Assembly: GCA_028278345.1 (NCBI GenBank)
Contig: JANQEL010000100.1
Coordinates: 1-64,000, forward strand
DNA: 64,000 nucleotides
Source of the DNA: Myxococcota bacterium
GTDB lineage: Bacteria; Myxococcota_A; UBA9160; UBA4427
Reading direction: 5' to 3'
Positions 50,015 through 57,166 of the stretch are shown piece by piece. Below the pieces are notes generated by a model. The model ran no database searches, was not told the DNA's origin, and worked only from the letters and a program-made list of their open reading frames with translations. Every line of letters starts with the position of its first letter. Within the stretch, counting starts at the first letter, position 1. Position numbers and translations under genes: made by a program.

Positions 50015-50993
50015 TGCCGACGGTTCCAGGGTCGAAAGGCTGAAGGAACGGTTGAAGGCAGCTCCGCCGCTCCGGTTCATGACGTACTCGACATACGGAT
50101 TCGAACGGTGGTTCTTCTATCAGCGGCTCTTCCTGGAGGGCCGGCTGAAAGCGAACGTGCAGCGGATGTGCCGTCGGCTCGGCAGCACGAGCAGGGACGT
50201 GGAAGCGACACACGGAGCCCGAGGCATGGCAACGCTCTTCGACTATGTGCGGCACTACCACATCAACATTCAGTGGTATCAACGCGCGATCGTGAAGGAG
50301 AGCCTGATTCGATATGCGTTCGTGACCCTCACCTTCGGGTTGGCTTTCGCCATTCCATTGGGGATGTACTGCCTGGCGCAATCCACGAGCACCTCGGATG
50401 ACTCGGGCGAGGTCTTGCAGGTGACCACCCAGGTTTCGGGTCTGATCACCGGCCTGATCGCAATGCACCGCATCCTTCAACAGTGGATGGAGCGCCGAAA
50501 GCGCTTCGGGATATTCTGGACCGCGGCCTCCGAGTTGAAGAAGCGTCTCTACGAGTTCGAAGACCAGTGGAAGGGCAAGCCCCTCGACACGACCTTCCTC
50601 GAGGGTCTATCCGTCGAGATTACTCAGGCTCGCGGAATCGTCGCCACCGAGCGTGCTTCGTTCTTCGAAAGCCTCGACGGTGTTCCGAAACTCAACCTGG
50701 GTGGGTTGTTGAAATCGGCTCGAACCGATGCACTTGCATCTCTCAAGCCTCACTCCACCGCCTCAGGCTTGATCTCGGATCGCTCGGACGCGCAGACGAA
50801 GCTCGCCGCAGCGGCAGCGAAGCACAAGAGGCTCCACGAGCACCTCGCCAGCATCGAGGCCATGAAGGAAGACATGAAGGTGAGGGGCCTCGAGAGTCAA
50901 CATGCCGCAGAAATCCAAGAAGCCACGAAGGACCTGCTCGCCGCGAAACGCGCACTCGCGGAGGCCCAGGCGGAAGTCGACGCTCTCTCTTGA
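50001..50993 (+). CDS. Two-helix membrane protein with coiled-coil tail (SLATT-like layout)
   Basis: A 330-aa protein from TTG 50001, overlapping the upstream gene by 14 bases; an internal ATG (MTYSTYGFERW) is an alternative. Two hydrophobic helices at about 103-126 and 138-158 are followed by QQWMERRKRFGIFW with SELKKRLYEFEDQW, a pattern like SLATT-type 2-TM domains that act as pore-forming outputs in conflict systems. Residues about 265-330 form a long coiled coil (KHKRLHEHLASIEAMKEDM). Homology is suggested by layout only. As last gene of a Crp-box operon it could be the membrane effector of the cyclase circuit, which is inference. Confidence 0.6.
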   Translation: MTSSSADGSRVERLKERLKAAPPLRFMTYSTYGFERWFFYQRLFLEGRLKANVQRMCRRLGSTSRDVEATHGARGMATLFDYVRHYHINIQWYQRAIVKESLIRYAFVTLTFGLAFAIPLGMYCLAQSTSTSDDSGEVLQVTTQVSGLITGLIAMHRILQQWMERRKRFGIFWTAASELKKRLYEFEDQWKGKPLDTTFLEGLSVEITQARGIVATERASFFESLDGVPKLNLGGLLKSARTDALASLKPHSTASGLISDRSDAQTKLAAAAAKHKRLHEHLASIEAMKEDMKVRGLESQHAAEIQEATKDLLAAKRALAEAQAEVDALS

Positions 50994-51501
50994 TGCCCGA
51001 GTCGAGCCGAAGCTCAATTGCTCGGCACCGAGCCCCTGACCTCATCATCAGCTCGTTCTTGACACGCTCCAGATCCGCGAGAATCGAGCGCCCTTCGACC
51101 GGGCTCTCCCTTGCGATCTGTAATTGGTTGAACTTGCGAGGCTTTTTGTTCCCAAGGCGGGACGGGCTCCGCCGAGACCGGAAGTCCGAATCCGGGTCCC
51201 TCGCGGAAGAGAGCGTCCGAGGGTCACCTGCCTCGGGATGGGCGAAGGCGTCGGCCTCGTCGCACGCTCCCGCTGAGCGCCCGACCCGGACCGAGTCTTA
51301 GCGTTTCCCGGCCTCGGCAACTGGGCGCGACCGCCTTAGGACGAGAACATGGCGAAGTGGTGAAGGACGCCGCTTGGTCCAGTGCCCTGCGATACGAGTT
51401 CCTGCGGCGCGCAGCAGCAGGGACGACGATAGAAGCACCTACTTGAGAGTCACGCTGCTCGGGAAGACATCGAGGGTTCTATCCTTGAACGCCTGGTGAG
51501 A
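50994..51501. other. Non-coding stretch before the insertion sequence
   Basis: About 500 bases with only short frames lacking ribosome-binding sites or recognisable motifs. It is probably degraded sequence at the end of cassette II. I see no tRNA, terminator or repeat in it. Confidence 0.5.
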
Positions 51502-51565
51502 TGACCTGCCCCCCAGAAACTGGCCAAGTTAAAGTCGGAGATCTCCCCATGAAGGAGATCCCCCC

Positions 51566-51832
51566 ATGCGCAAGAGTCGGTTCAGCGAAGAACAGATCAT
51601 CGCGACTCTCCAAGAAGTCGAGCAAGGCCGGAAGGTCGCGGATGTGTGCCGCGACCGAGGCATCGCGCCGGACACCTACTACCGCTGGCGCCGGAAGTAC
51701 GGCGGGATGGAAGTCGCCGAGGCCCGTCGTTTGAAGCAAGTCCAGGAAGAGAACCGCCGGCTGAAGAAGCTGGTCGCCGATCTCACGCTCGACAAGGAAG
51801 GTCTGAAGGACGCGCTCGGCCGAAAGTGGTGA
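51566..51832 (+). CDS. IS3-family transposase OrfA
   Basis: An 88-aa DNA-binding subunit beginning [20 protein letters not shown], with helix-turn-helix [25 protein letters not shown] and a leucine-zipper-like tail ([19 protein letters not shown]). It is typical of IS407-group OrfA. It overlaps orfB at GTGA 51829, where ribosomal frameshifting usually joins the two products. Confidence 0.95.
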   Translation: MRKSRFSEEQIIATLQEVEQGRKVADVCRDRGIAPDTYYRWRRKYGGMEVAEARRLKQVQEENRRLKKLVADLTLDKEGLKDALGRKW

Positions 51833-52686
51833 AGGCCGCAGCGCGGCGGCGAGTCGTTCGCCACTGGCGAGACGTCTTTGGGCTCTCTCAGAGCCGTGCC
51901 TGCGGGCTGATCGGGATGCATCGGTCCACGTACCGCTATCGCGCCAAGGAAGCTCGAGACGAGCCTCTGCGAGAACGCATGCGTGCGATCGCGCATGAGC
52001 GACCACGGTTCGGCTACCGCCGCCTTCACGTCCTGCTCCAACGAGAGGGGTTCCAGGTGAACCACAAGAAGGTCTACCGGCTGTACTGCGAGGAACGCCT
52101 CAAGATCCGTCGCAAGAAGCGTAAGCGCGTCGCCCAGGTGCCGCGTCAGCCGAAGCCTGTGCCGGAGGCCCCGAACGAGCGGTGGTCGATGGACTTCATC
52201 CACGACACGCTGTTCAACGGTCTGGTGTTCCGCGTGCTCACGATCGTCGACGACCACAGCCGGGAGAGCCCCGGCCTGCTGGTGGACCGCACAATCTCAG
52301 GAGAGCGGGTTGCTCGCTTCCTCGATAATCTGGCCGAAGAGCGCGGCCTCCCCGAGGTCATCGTGGTCGACAACGGTCCCGAGTTCACCAGCCGAGCTCT
52401 CGACGAGTGGGCGTACCGCCGAGGCGTCCGCTTGCACTTCATCCAGCCCGGCAAGCCCGTTCAGAACTGCTTCGTCGAAAGCTTCAATGGGAAGTTCCGC
52501 GATGAGTGCTTGAACGAGCACTGGTTCACGAGTATGAACGACGCGAAGGCCACCATCGAGCAGTGGCGGCGGGACTACAACGGGACCCGCCCTCACAGTT
52601 CGCTCGGCAATCAAACCCCTGAACAGTTCGCCCTTCGGGCGAAGGCGGCCTCCCCGCCGCTCGTTCACCAAACCGGAGATCTCTGA
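51829..52686 (+). CDS. IS3-family transposase OrfB (DDE integrase)
   Basis: About 285 aa from GTG 51829. The HTH_21-like region [18 protein letters not shown] with [17 protein letters not shown] precedes an rve integrase core. Catalytic residues are Asp in WSMDFIHD, Asp in [10 protein letters not shown] and Glu in [15 protein letters not shown], all intact, followed by [18 protein letters not shown]. The element therefore looks transposition-competent. Confidence 0.95.
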   Translation: MKAAARRRVVRHWRDVFGLSQSRACGLIGMHRSTYRYRAKEARDEPLRERMRAIAHERPRFGYRRLHVLLQREGFQVNHKKVYRLYCEERLKIRRKKRKRVAQVPRQPKPVPEAPNERWSMDFIHDTLFNGLVFRVLTIVDDHSRESPGLLVDRTISGERVARFLDNLAEERGLPEVIVVDNGPEFTSRALDEWAYRRGVRLHFIQPGKPVQNCFVESFNGKFRDECLNEHWFTSMNDAKATIEQWRRDYNGTRPHSSLGNQTPEQFALRAKAASPPLVHQTGDL

Positions 52687-52788
52687 CTTAGATCAGGCCA
52701 AATGAAGGGGGCAGGTCAAACACCCTGCGGAATAGCGCTGTTTTCCGGGACCGTGCCAGAGCGCGAGGCCAAAGTCTCCACACCCCGA

Positions 52789-52870
52789 GACTAAATGGCG
52801 GTGGGTCGAGTCTTTCGCGAACTCGTCTCTGGGGGCGATTCCCTGATCTATAGGGAAAGTACAGGGAAAT
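52789..52870 (+). repeat. Dispersed repeat, copy 3
   Basis: An 82-bp segment from GACTAAATGGCGGTGGGTCG, same orientation as copies 1 and 2, with the internal TTCCCTG ... CAGGGAA dyad. Beyond it, to about 52995, further CAGGGA elements occur, including CGATTCCCTGT / ACAGGGAAATCG (about 52949-52974), so this copy may be the most complete. An open frame through it gives Pro/Arg-rich peptide, probably not a protein. Confidence 0.8.
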
Positions 52871-53110
52871 ACTCCGATCCCTCAGGGCCGCGCCGGATCC
52901 AGCGACCCAATTCCCGAGCCTTTCCGCGACCGCGGTGCTCGATTCCCTGTGATCAAGAACAGGGAAATCGTGGCGACGAGCAGGGATATACGGCCGGAGT
53001 TCGCCGCTTAGTTGAGTGAAGGTAACGGAGGCAAAGACCGGCGAGATTCAGCGAGTTACCGCCGCCCGCGAACGACCCCGCCCGGACGCTCACCCGTGGC
53101 CTCCCCTCGC

Positions 53111-53317
53111 TCAAACGTGACCCGGCCCGACTCGTTCGTTGAGCATCACGGTCGTCCCGCGCATCATCGATCCGAGTGCAACCCACTGTCCCGCCGCATA
53201 CATCAGCGGTGGCGTGGCCAAGATGCGGCCGCCCGATTGCCGTGCGCGCTCCTGATCGACCTCCCGAGTGCGCAGCACCTCGTCATCGGACGTTGACTGA
53301 GGGAGCCGGGCTGTCAA
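53111..53317 (-). pseudogene. Fragment of an AMP-dependent acyl-CoA synthetase
   Basis: Leftward codons give GGRILATPPLMYAAGQWVAL then GSMMRGTTVMLNERV before running to a stop at 53111. This matches the segment after the P-loop in fatty acyl-CoA ligases (P-P-L-M-x-x-x-G-Q-W). No adenylate-binding P-loop or C-terminal domain surrounds it, so it is an isolated remnant beside repeat copy 3. The rest of 52996-53535 has no recognised gene. Confidence 0.55.
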
Positions 53318-53453
53318 CTACTGGCCAGACTACCACCGCGCGAGGTCACTCCGTTCGGTCCTACACCCCGATCCGTGTTCGTGAAGCACATGGCCAAGCG
53401 CGTCGGAGCGATCTACGAACTCGCGAAAGCTTGGGGAACTCTTCACCTAGAAC

Positions 53454-53479
53454 AGTGCGGTTCGATCGGGAACCGCACT
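53454..53479. repeat. Inverted repeat AGTGCGGTTC / GAACCGCACT
   Basis: Perfect 10-bp arms with a six-base loop, 57 bases beyond the enoyl-CoA hydratase stop. No T-run follows on either strand, so terminator function is uncertain. Confidence 0.5.
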
Positions 53480-53535
53480 CCTTACCCAGGAGAAGATATC
53501 TGTAACCGCAAACAGTTCCTGGCTCGACCGGTGGA

Positions 53536-54348
53536 TCAATCGAACCAGAAGCCGTCGAGCAGCTTCCGGCGCTCGTTGCGAGAATCCGCCTCGACGAAAT
53601 CGCGAATCCCCTGGACCATGCCGTCGCTGGAGTCTCTGCGAGGCACGCCCTCGAAGGCGAGTACGTCTCCGTAGTCGAGATCGGCGCCGTGGTCGATGAA
53701 GTATTTGGTGGTGCGCAGCGCGAAGGGGTGCTTCGAAAGAAGGATCTCGGTCAGCTTCTCGACCTCGGACTCGAGCTCTTCCGGTTCCACCAGCCGGTTC
53801 ACGAGGTCGTATCGCTCGGCCTTCTGGGCGCTGAACAACGTGCCGAGCAGGTTCCATTCCTTGGCCTTTCTGCGCCCGGCGTACTTGGCGATCTTCGCGG
53901 TACCGCCCCATCCCGGGGTGATGTCCCAGTTGATCTCCGGCATGCCCCAGCGAGAGCGGTTCGTCGCGACGACGAAATCCGACGCAAGCGTCAGTTCCAG
54001 GCCACCACCGGTGCAAACGCCATCGACAGCGGAGATGGTCACGGCATCCAGCTTCTCGAGGATGTTCACCGTCTGCTGGTAGAGCCGGATCTGCCAGAAG
54101 GCGTCGCCCGGTTTCCAGTCGTTGAACTCCTTGACGTCGTCGCCCGCGCAGAAGGTCTCCCCCGCACCGGTCAGGATCATGACGCGGCACTCGCGATCGA
54201 AGTTGACCTCGCGAAGCGCATCGTGCAGATCCTGGGACAACTCCCTGTCGAGTGCGTTGTGAACCCGCGGCCGGTTCAGCGTGATCTTCGTGACCGGGCC
54301 CTTCTTTTCCAAGACCAGTTTTCCCGAAGCGGAGGTCTTCTCTGCCAT
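53536..54348 (-). CDS. Enoyl-CoA hydratase/isomerase (crotonase family)
   Basis: A 270-aa crotonase, ATG 54348 (MAEKTSASGKLV) behind AAGGAAGAG. LNRPRVHNALDREL, the oxyanion/CoA segment GAGETFCAGDDVKEF, VDGVCTGGGLELTLASDFVVA and MPEINWDITPGWGGT are conserved; the Glu residues in GGLELT and MPEI are at the catalytic positions of hydratases. It hydrates 2-enoyl-CoA or isomerises double bonds in beta-oxidation. The gene is divergent from a tandem HxlR regulator with an 18-bp inverted repeat in the spacer, so it is probably repressed by that protein. It would act downstream of the acyl-CoA dehydrogenases at 58-61 kb. Confidence 0.93.
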   Translation of the reverse strand: MAEKTSASGKLVLEKKGPVTKITLNRPRVHNALDRELSQDLHDALREVNFDRECRVMILTGAGETFCAGDDVKEFNDWKPGDAFWQIRLYQQTVNILEKLDAVTISAVDGVCTGGGLELTLASDFVVATNRSRWGMPEINWDITPGWGGTAKIAKYAGRRKAKEWNLLGTLFSAQKAERYDLVNRLVEPEELESEVEKLTEILLSKHPFALRTTKYFIDHGADLDYGDVLAFEGVPRRDSSDGMVQGIRDFVEADSRNERRKLLDGFWFD

Positions 54349-54397
54349 CTCTTCCTTGCTCCTTGTGGTGGGGTGACCAGGCACCCAGCAGATTAGT

Positions 54398-54457
54398 TAC
54401 TTGCACAAACAGAGTTAATAGGGATCGTATAGTCAGAGCACTCTGTTTTTGCAAGTA
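54398..54457. promoter_or_regulatory. Paired inverted 18-bp operator between ECH and HxlR genes
   Basis: Arms at 54398-54415 (TACTTGCACAAACAGAGT) and 54440-54457 are reverse complements at 17 of 18 positions, with centres 42 bp apart, about four helical turns. Each arm lies near one of the divergent starts (54348 and 54482). Autoregulation plus repression of the hydratase by the HxlR protein is the likely function. Confidence 0.7.
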
Positions 54458-54481
54458 TCTGCGCATGCAAGGCCACCGATC

Positions 54482-55420
54482 GTGACGGAAGCCGAAAACG
54501 CTACACCGCAACCCATTGATTCTGTTTACGAAACAGGAGAAGTCCTCGGGGACGCCTGGTCCTGGCTGATTCTTCGGGAAGCGATCTTCCACGGCACCGG
54601 GCGATTCAACGAGTTCCAGCGGCGGCTCGGAATTCCGCTGGACACGCTGGCGGCGCGCCTCGATCGGCTCGTACACGGCGAGCTGCTTCGTCGCGAGGAG
54701 CGATCTTCCCGGCAGGATGTTCGGTACGAGGTGATGCCGCGCGGCGAGGACTTCTTCACCTGTCTCGTCGCCGCGCTGCGTTGGGGAGATGAGCACTGCG
54801 CCGATCAGGGGGCGACCGACCTGACGGCGACGCACCGCGCATGTGGCGAGCCGTTTAGGGCGACGCTTCGCTGCGGATCCTGCTGGACCCCGATCGATGC
54901 GCGTGAGGTCGTCGTCGACTCTGTGCGCCGTGCGTCTTCTGACCTGATCACGAAGAAGCGACAGCGTTCACCCAACCGTCGTCTCCTCGAGCGTGGCGGT
55001 CCCTGCTCGGTCGCACGCACCCTTGCGGTGATCGGCGATCGCTGGAGTTCACTTGTCGTGCGAGAGGCGTTCCTCGGCACACGTCGCTTCGGCGAATTCC
55101 AGGATCGCCTCGGGATCGCCCCCAACATCCTCTCGAACCGCTTGTCCCGCCTGGTCGAGCTAGGTGTCCTGGCGGCCGAGCCGTATCAGGTCAAACCACC
55201 GCGACACGAGTATCGACTCACGCCGAAGGGTTTGGCCCTTTACCCCGTGCCGCTCTCGTTGCTGGCTTGGGGGGACCGATGGTTGGCGAGTGGGAAAGGC
55301 GGAATTCGCCTGCTACACCGGGGCTGTGGCCAGCGCCTCGACGTGGCTCTCAGTTGCGATCACTGCAGCGAGCGCGTCGGCCACCGTGACGTCGAGTTCG
55401 TGCGGACGGCGCAGCATTAG
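54482..55420 (+). CDS. Tandem (fused) HxlR-type winged-helix regulator
   Basis: A 312-aa protein containing two HxlR domains. The first (about 15-110) has VLGDAWSWLILREAIFHGTGRFNEFQRRLGIPLDTLAARLDRLV; the second (about 178-280) has GGPCSVARTLAVIGDRWSSLVVREAFLGTRRFGEFQDRLGIAPNILSNRLSRLVELGVL. Single-domain HxlR proteins dimerise, so this fusion is an intramolecular pseudo-dimer. Each domain ends with a short Cys/His-containing tail (HRACGEPFRATLRCGSC; HRGCGQRLDVALSCDHC) that could bind metal. GTG 54482 is preferred over a TTG inside the operator. Bent operator recognition fits the paired arms at 54398-54457. Confidence 0.88.
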   Translation: MTEAENATPQPIDSVYETGEVLGDAWSWLILREAIFHGTGRFNEFQRRLGIPLDTLAARLDRLVHGELLRREERSSRQDVRYEVMPRGEDFFTCLVAALRWGDEHCADQGATDLTATHRACGEPFRATLRCGSCWTPIDAREVVVDSVRRASSDLITKKRQRSPNRRLLERGGPCSVARTLAVIGDRWSSLVVREAFLGTRRFGEFQDRLGIAPNILSNRLSRLVELGVLAAEPYQVKPPRHEYRLTPKGLALYPVPLSLLAWGDRWLASGKGGIRLLHRGCGQRLDVALSCDHCSERVGHRDVEFVRTAQH

Positions 55421-55422
55421 AA

Positions 55423-55449
55423 CAAGAAGGATGCGAATCCTTTTTGTTT
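55423..55449. terminator. Bidirectional terminator between convergent HxlR and TetR genes
   Basis: A 10-bp stem CAAGAAGGAT/ATCCTTTTTG with one G-U pair and a GCGA loop, followed by TTT. It begins two bases after the HxlR stop at 55420, upstream of the leftward TetR stop at 55528. Confidence 0.75.
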
Positions 55450-55527
55450 CCGCGTCCTGAGCAGCCGGTTCTCTGGTACGCAGAACACGGAACCCAATGA
55501 CGGCCTTGAAGATCGCCAATGGGGACT

Positions 55528-56199
55528 CTAACTGCGAGATTCGGATGCCTTCCCATCTCGCTCGGCGAGGAAACGCTTAGTTTCGTCGGAAACCGGTGCC
55601 GTGAGAATGCCGGTCGTCAGGTCGACGAGATCGCTGACGAAGAGCCGGTGATCCGCTCTTCGGCGCGTCGTCGCGCGGCGACTCAGCTCGCTATGGCAGA
55701 ACTGCACGGCCGCGTATCGGCGATGGAGAGACGCGGTGTCGTCCGACATGAGTCGGGTCGCCAACGCACGCCAACGCTTGAGTTCGTTGGCGCGGCGAAC
55801 GCCCGGCGCCGGGAACCGGGCCGGCTCGCGTGAGATCTCGGCGGCGATACGCAGGTACTCTCGCCCCCCTTCGACCTCGAGCATCGCCGCCGCGGGTCGC
55901 ACGAGCGCGCCCGCTGCGTCGCGAATCGCCACGTTGGGCTGGCGCTCGATCTCGTCCAGCAGGGCGCTGCGCCGCTCGTCGACGCGGCGATGGTAGGGAT
56001 CGAGGACCGCTGCCAGCAGACCATTGCGATCCTCGAAGTGGTATTGCACAGCGCGGGTATTGCCTTGCCCCGCGCTGCGTGCGATCTCGCGAAGCGACGC
56101 ATCTTCGATCCCCCTCTCAGCGAAGAGGTCGCGTGCTGCATCCAGAATCTTCTGTTTCGCGCCGATGCCTCGGTCCATCCAGATCCCGCTTCGAATCAT
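55528..56199 (-). CDS. TetR-family transcriptional regulator
   Basis: A 223-aa protein; ATG 56199 or 56178 (MDRGIGAKQK). The HTH is KILDAARDLFAERGIEDASLREIARSAGQGNTRAVQYHFEDRNGLLAAVL, in which R-A-V-Q-Y-H-F is the diagnostic turn. The rest is a helical ligand domain. It lies 28 bases after the SDR stop in the same leftward direction. The likely operator is the 16-bp palindrome at 57045-57060 in the SDR/kinase divergent promoter, and acyl-CoA or a related acid is a plausible ligand given the genes it would control. Ligand and site are inference. Confidence 0.9.
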   Translation of the reverse strand: MIRSGIWMDRGIGAKQKILDAARDLFAERGIEDASLREIARSAGQGNTRAVQYHFEDRNGLLAAVLDPYHRRVDERRSALLDEIERQPNVAIRDAAGALVRPAAAMLEVEGGREYLRIAAEISREPARFPAPGVRRANELKRWRALATRLMSDDTASLHRRYAAVQFCHSELSRRATTRRRADHRLFVSDLVDLTTGILTAPVSDETKRFLAERDGKASESRS

Positions 56200-56227
56200 T
56201 CTGAGTCTAACAGCAGACCCGCCTCAC

Positions 56228-57010
56228 CTACGCGGCTGTCCGTCCCGCTCCCCCGTCGACTCGAAGGAGTGAGCCGGTCGTGAAGCTCGACGCGTCGCTC
56301 GCGAAGTAGAGGGCGGCACCCACGATCTCGTGGGGTTCGCCAACCCGCTGGAGCGGCGCACGATCGCCAATCGCTCGCTTCATGTCGTCGGTCCACGCCT
56401 TGGAGATGTCCGTCGAAAAGGCGCCGGCGAGAATGCAGTTGACGCGGACCCTGGGGCCGAACGCGCCTGCCATTCCGATCGTGAGCGCGTTGAGTCCCGC
56501 TTTGGCGGCGCCGTAGGGGAGTTCGCCCCGACCGGGGCCGAGCGACGCGATGCTGCTGATGTTCACGATCGAGCCGCCGTCTCCTTCCGCCATCTCGGTC
56601 CCTACGAGCGCCATCAGTCGGAACGGCCCCTTCAGGTTGACGTCGAAGACCTTGTCGTAGAGCTCCTCCGAGATGCCATCGATCGACTCGTAGAGCGGCG
56701 ACATGCCCGCGTTGTTGATCAGCACGTCGATCCAGCCGAATTCGGTGCGCGCGGTGTCCACGAGTTTCGCGCAGTCGCCCCACCGTCCGGCGTGAAATCC
56801 GACACCGAGCGCTTTGGTCCCGTAGGTGCGTTCGAGGTCGCGGGCGAGCTCCTCGCATGCGTCGGCCTTTCGACTCGCCACGACGACGGAAGCACCGGAC
56901 CTCGCGAAGGCATGGCACATCTCCCGACCGAGTCCGCGGCTTCCACCGGTGACCACGATGGTCTTCCCCACGAGCCCAGGCGCGCGCTGTTCGGCCGACT
57001 CTCGATCCAT
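56228..57010 (-). CDS. Short-chain dehydrogenase/reductase
   Basis: A 260-aa classical SDR. TGGSRGLG binds NAD(P), NNAG stabilises the sheet, and catalytic Ser (NISSIAS) plus PYGAAK (Tyr, Lys) are intact; the C-terminal FTTGSLLRVDGGAG is typical of 3-oxoacyl/hydroxyacyl dehydrogenases. ATG 57010 stands next to the 16-bp palindrome. It is divergent from the kinase/ACAD operon and probably acts in the same pathway, for instance oxidising a hydroxyacyl intermediate. Substrate is not evident. Confidence 0.93.
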   Translation of the reverse strand: MDRESAEQRAPGLVGKTIVVTGGSRGLGREMCHAFARSGASVVVASRKADACEELARDLERTYGTKALGVGFHAGRWGDCAKLVDTARTEFGWIDVLINNAGMSPLYESIDGISEELYDKVFDVNLKGPFRLMALVGTEMAEGDGGSIVNISSIASLGPGRGELPYGAAKAGLNALTIGMAGAFGPRVRVNCILAGAFSTDISKAWTDDMKRAIGDRAPLQRVGEPHEIVGAALYFASDASSFTTGSLLRVDGGAGRTAA

Positions 57011-57044
57011 TTCTCAGGTCTCCCAATTTGACGGAGTTGCAAAT

Positions 57045-57060
57045 TAACTCATATGAGTTA
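57045..57060. promoter_or_regulatory. Perfect palindrome TAACTCATATGAGTTA, probable TetR operator
   Basis: A 16-bp exact palindrome between the divergent SDR (start 57010) and kinase (start 57167) genes. It contains the alternative ATG at 57053, which argues against that start. Binding by the TetR protein at 55528 is inferred. Confidence 0.65.
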
Positions 57061-57166
57061 TAAAGCAACCCAATCGAGTTTTCGAAACGGGCTGTCGACT
57101 CTTCGATCCGCAGGATCCTTCTCGAGAAACGACTTGCCGATCGCGAATGGGATAGAGAATCGAAGC

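Larger units (their letters stand above)
51502..52718 (+). mobile_element. IS3-family insertion sequence (IS407-like), complete
   Basis: A 1217-bp element bounded by inverted ends: the left end reads TGACCTGCCCCC, and the reverse complement of the right end reads the same twelve bases. Further in, both ends share GGCC and an AGAGATCTCC/GGAGATCTCC block. It contains orfA and orfB. The flanking tetramers (GAGA left, AACA right) do not match, so no target duplication is visible; the insertion may be old or recombined. It stands 70 bases from repeat copy 3. Confidence 0.9.

Noticed and set aside
29505-52870. Repeat copies as a CRISPR array
   Set aside because: Copies are kilobases apart, diverged, and without regular spacers or cas genes.
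52795-53019. Open frame of 74 codons through repeat copy 3 as a real small protein
   Set aside because: The frame consists of repeat sequence and hairpins with Arg/Pro/Ser-rich translation and lacks a ribosome-binding site.
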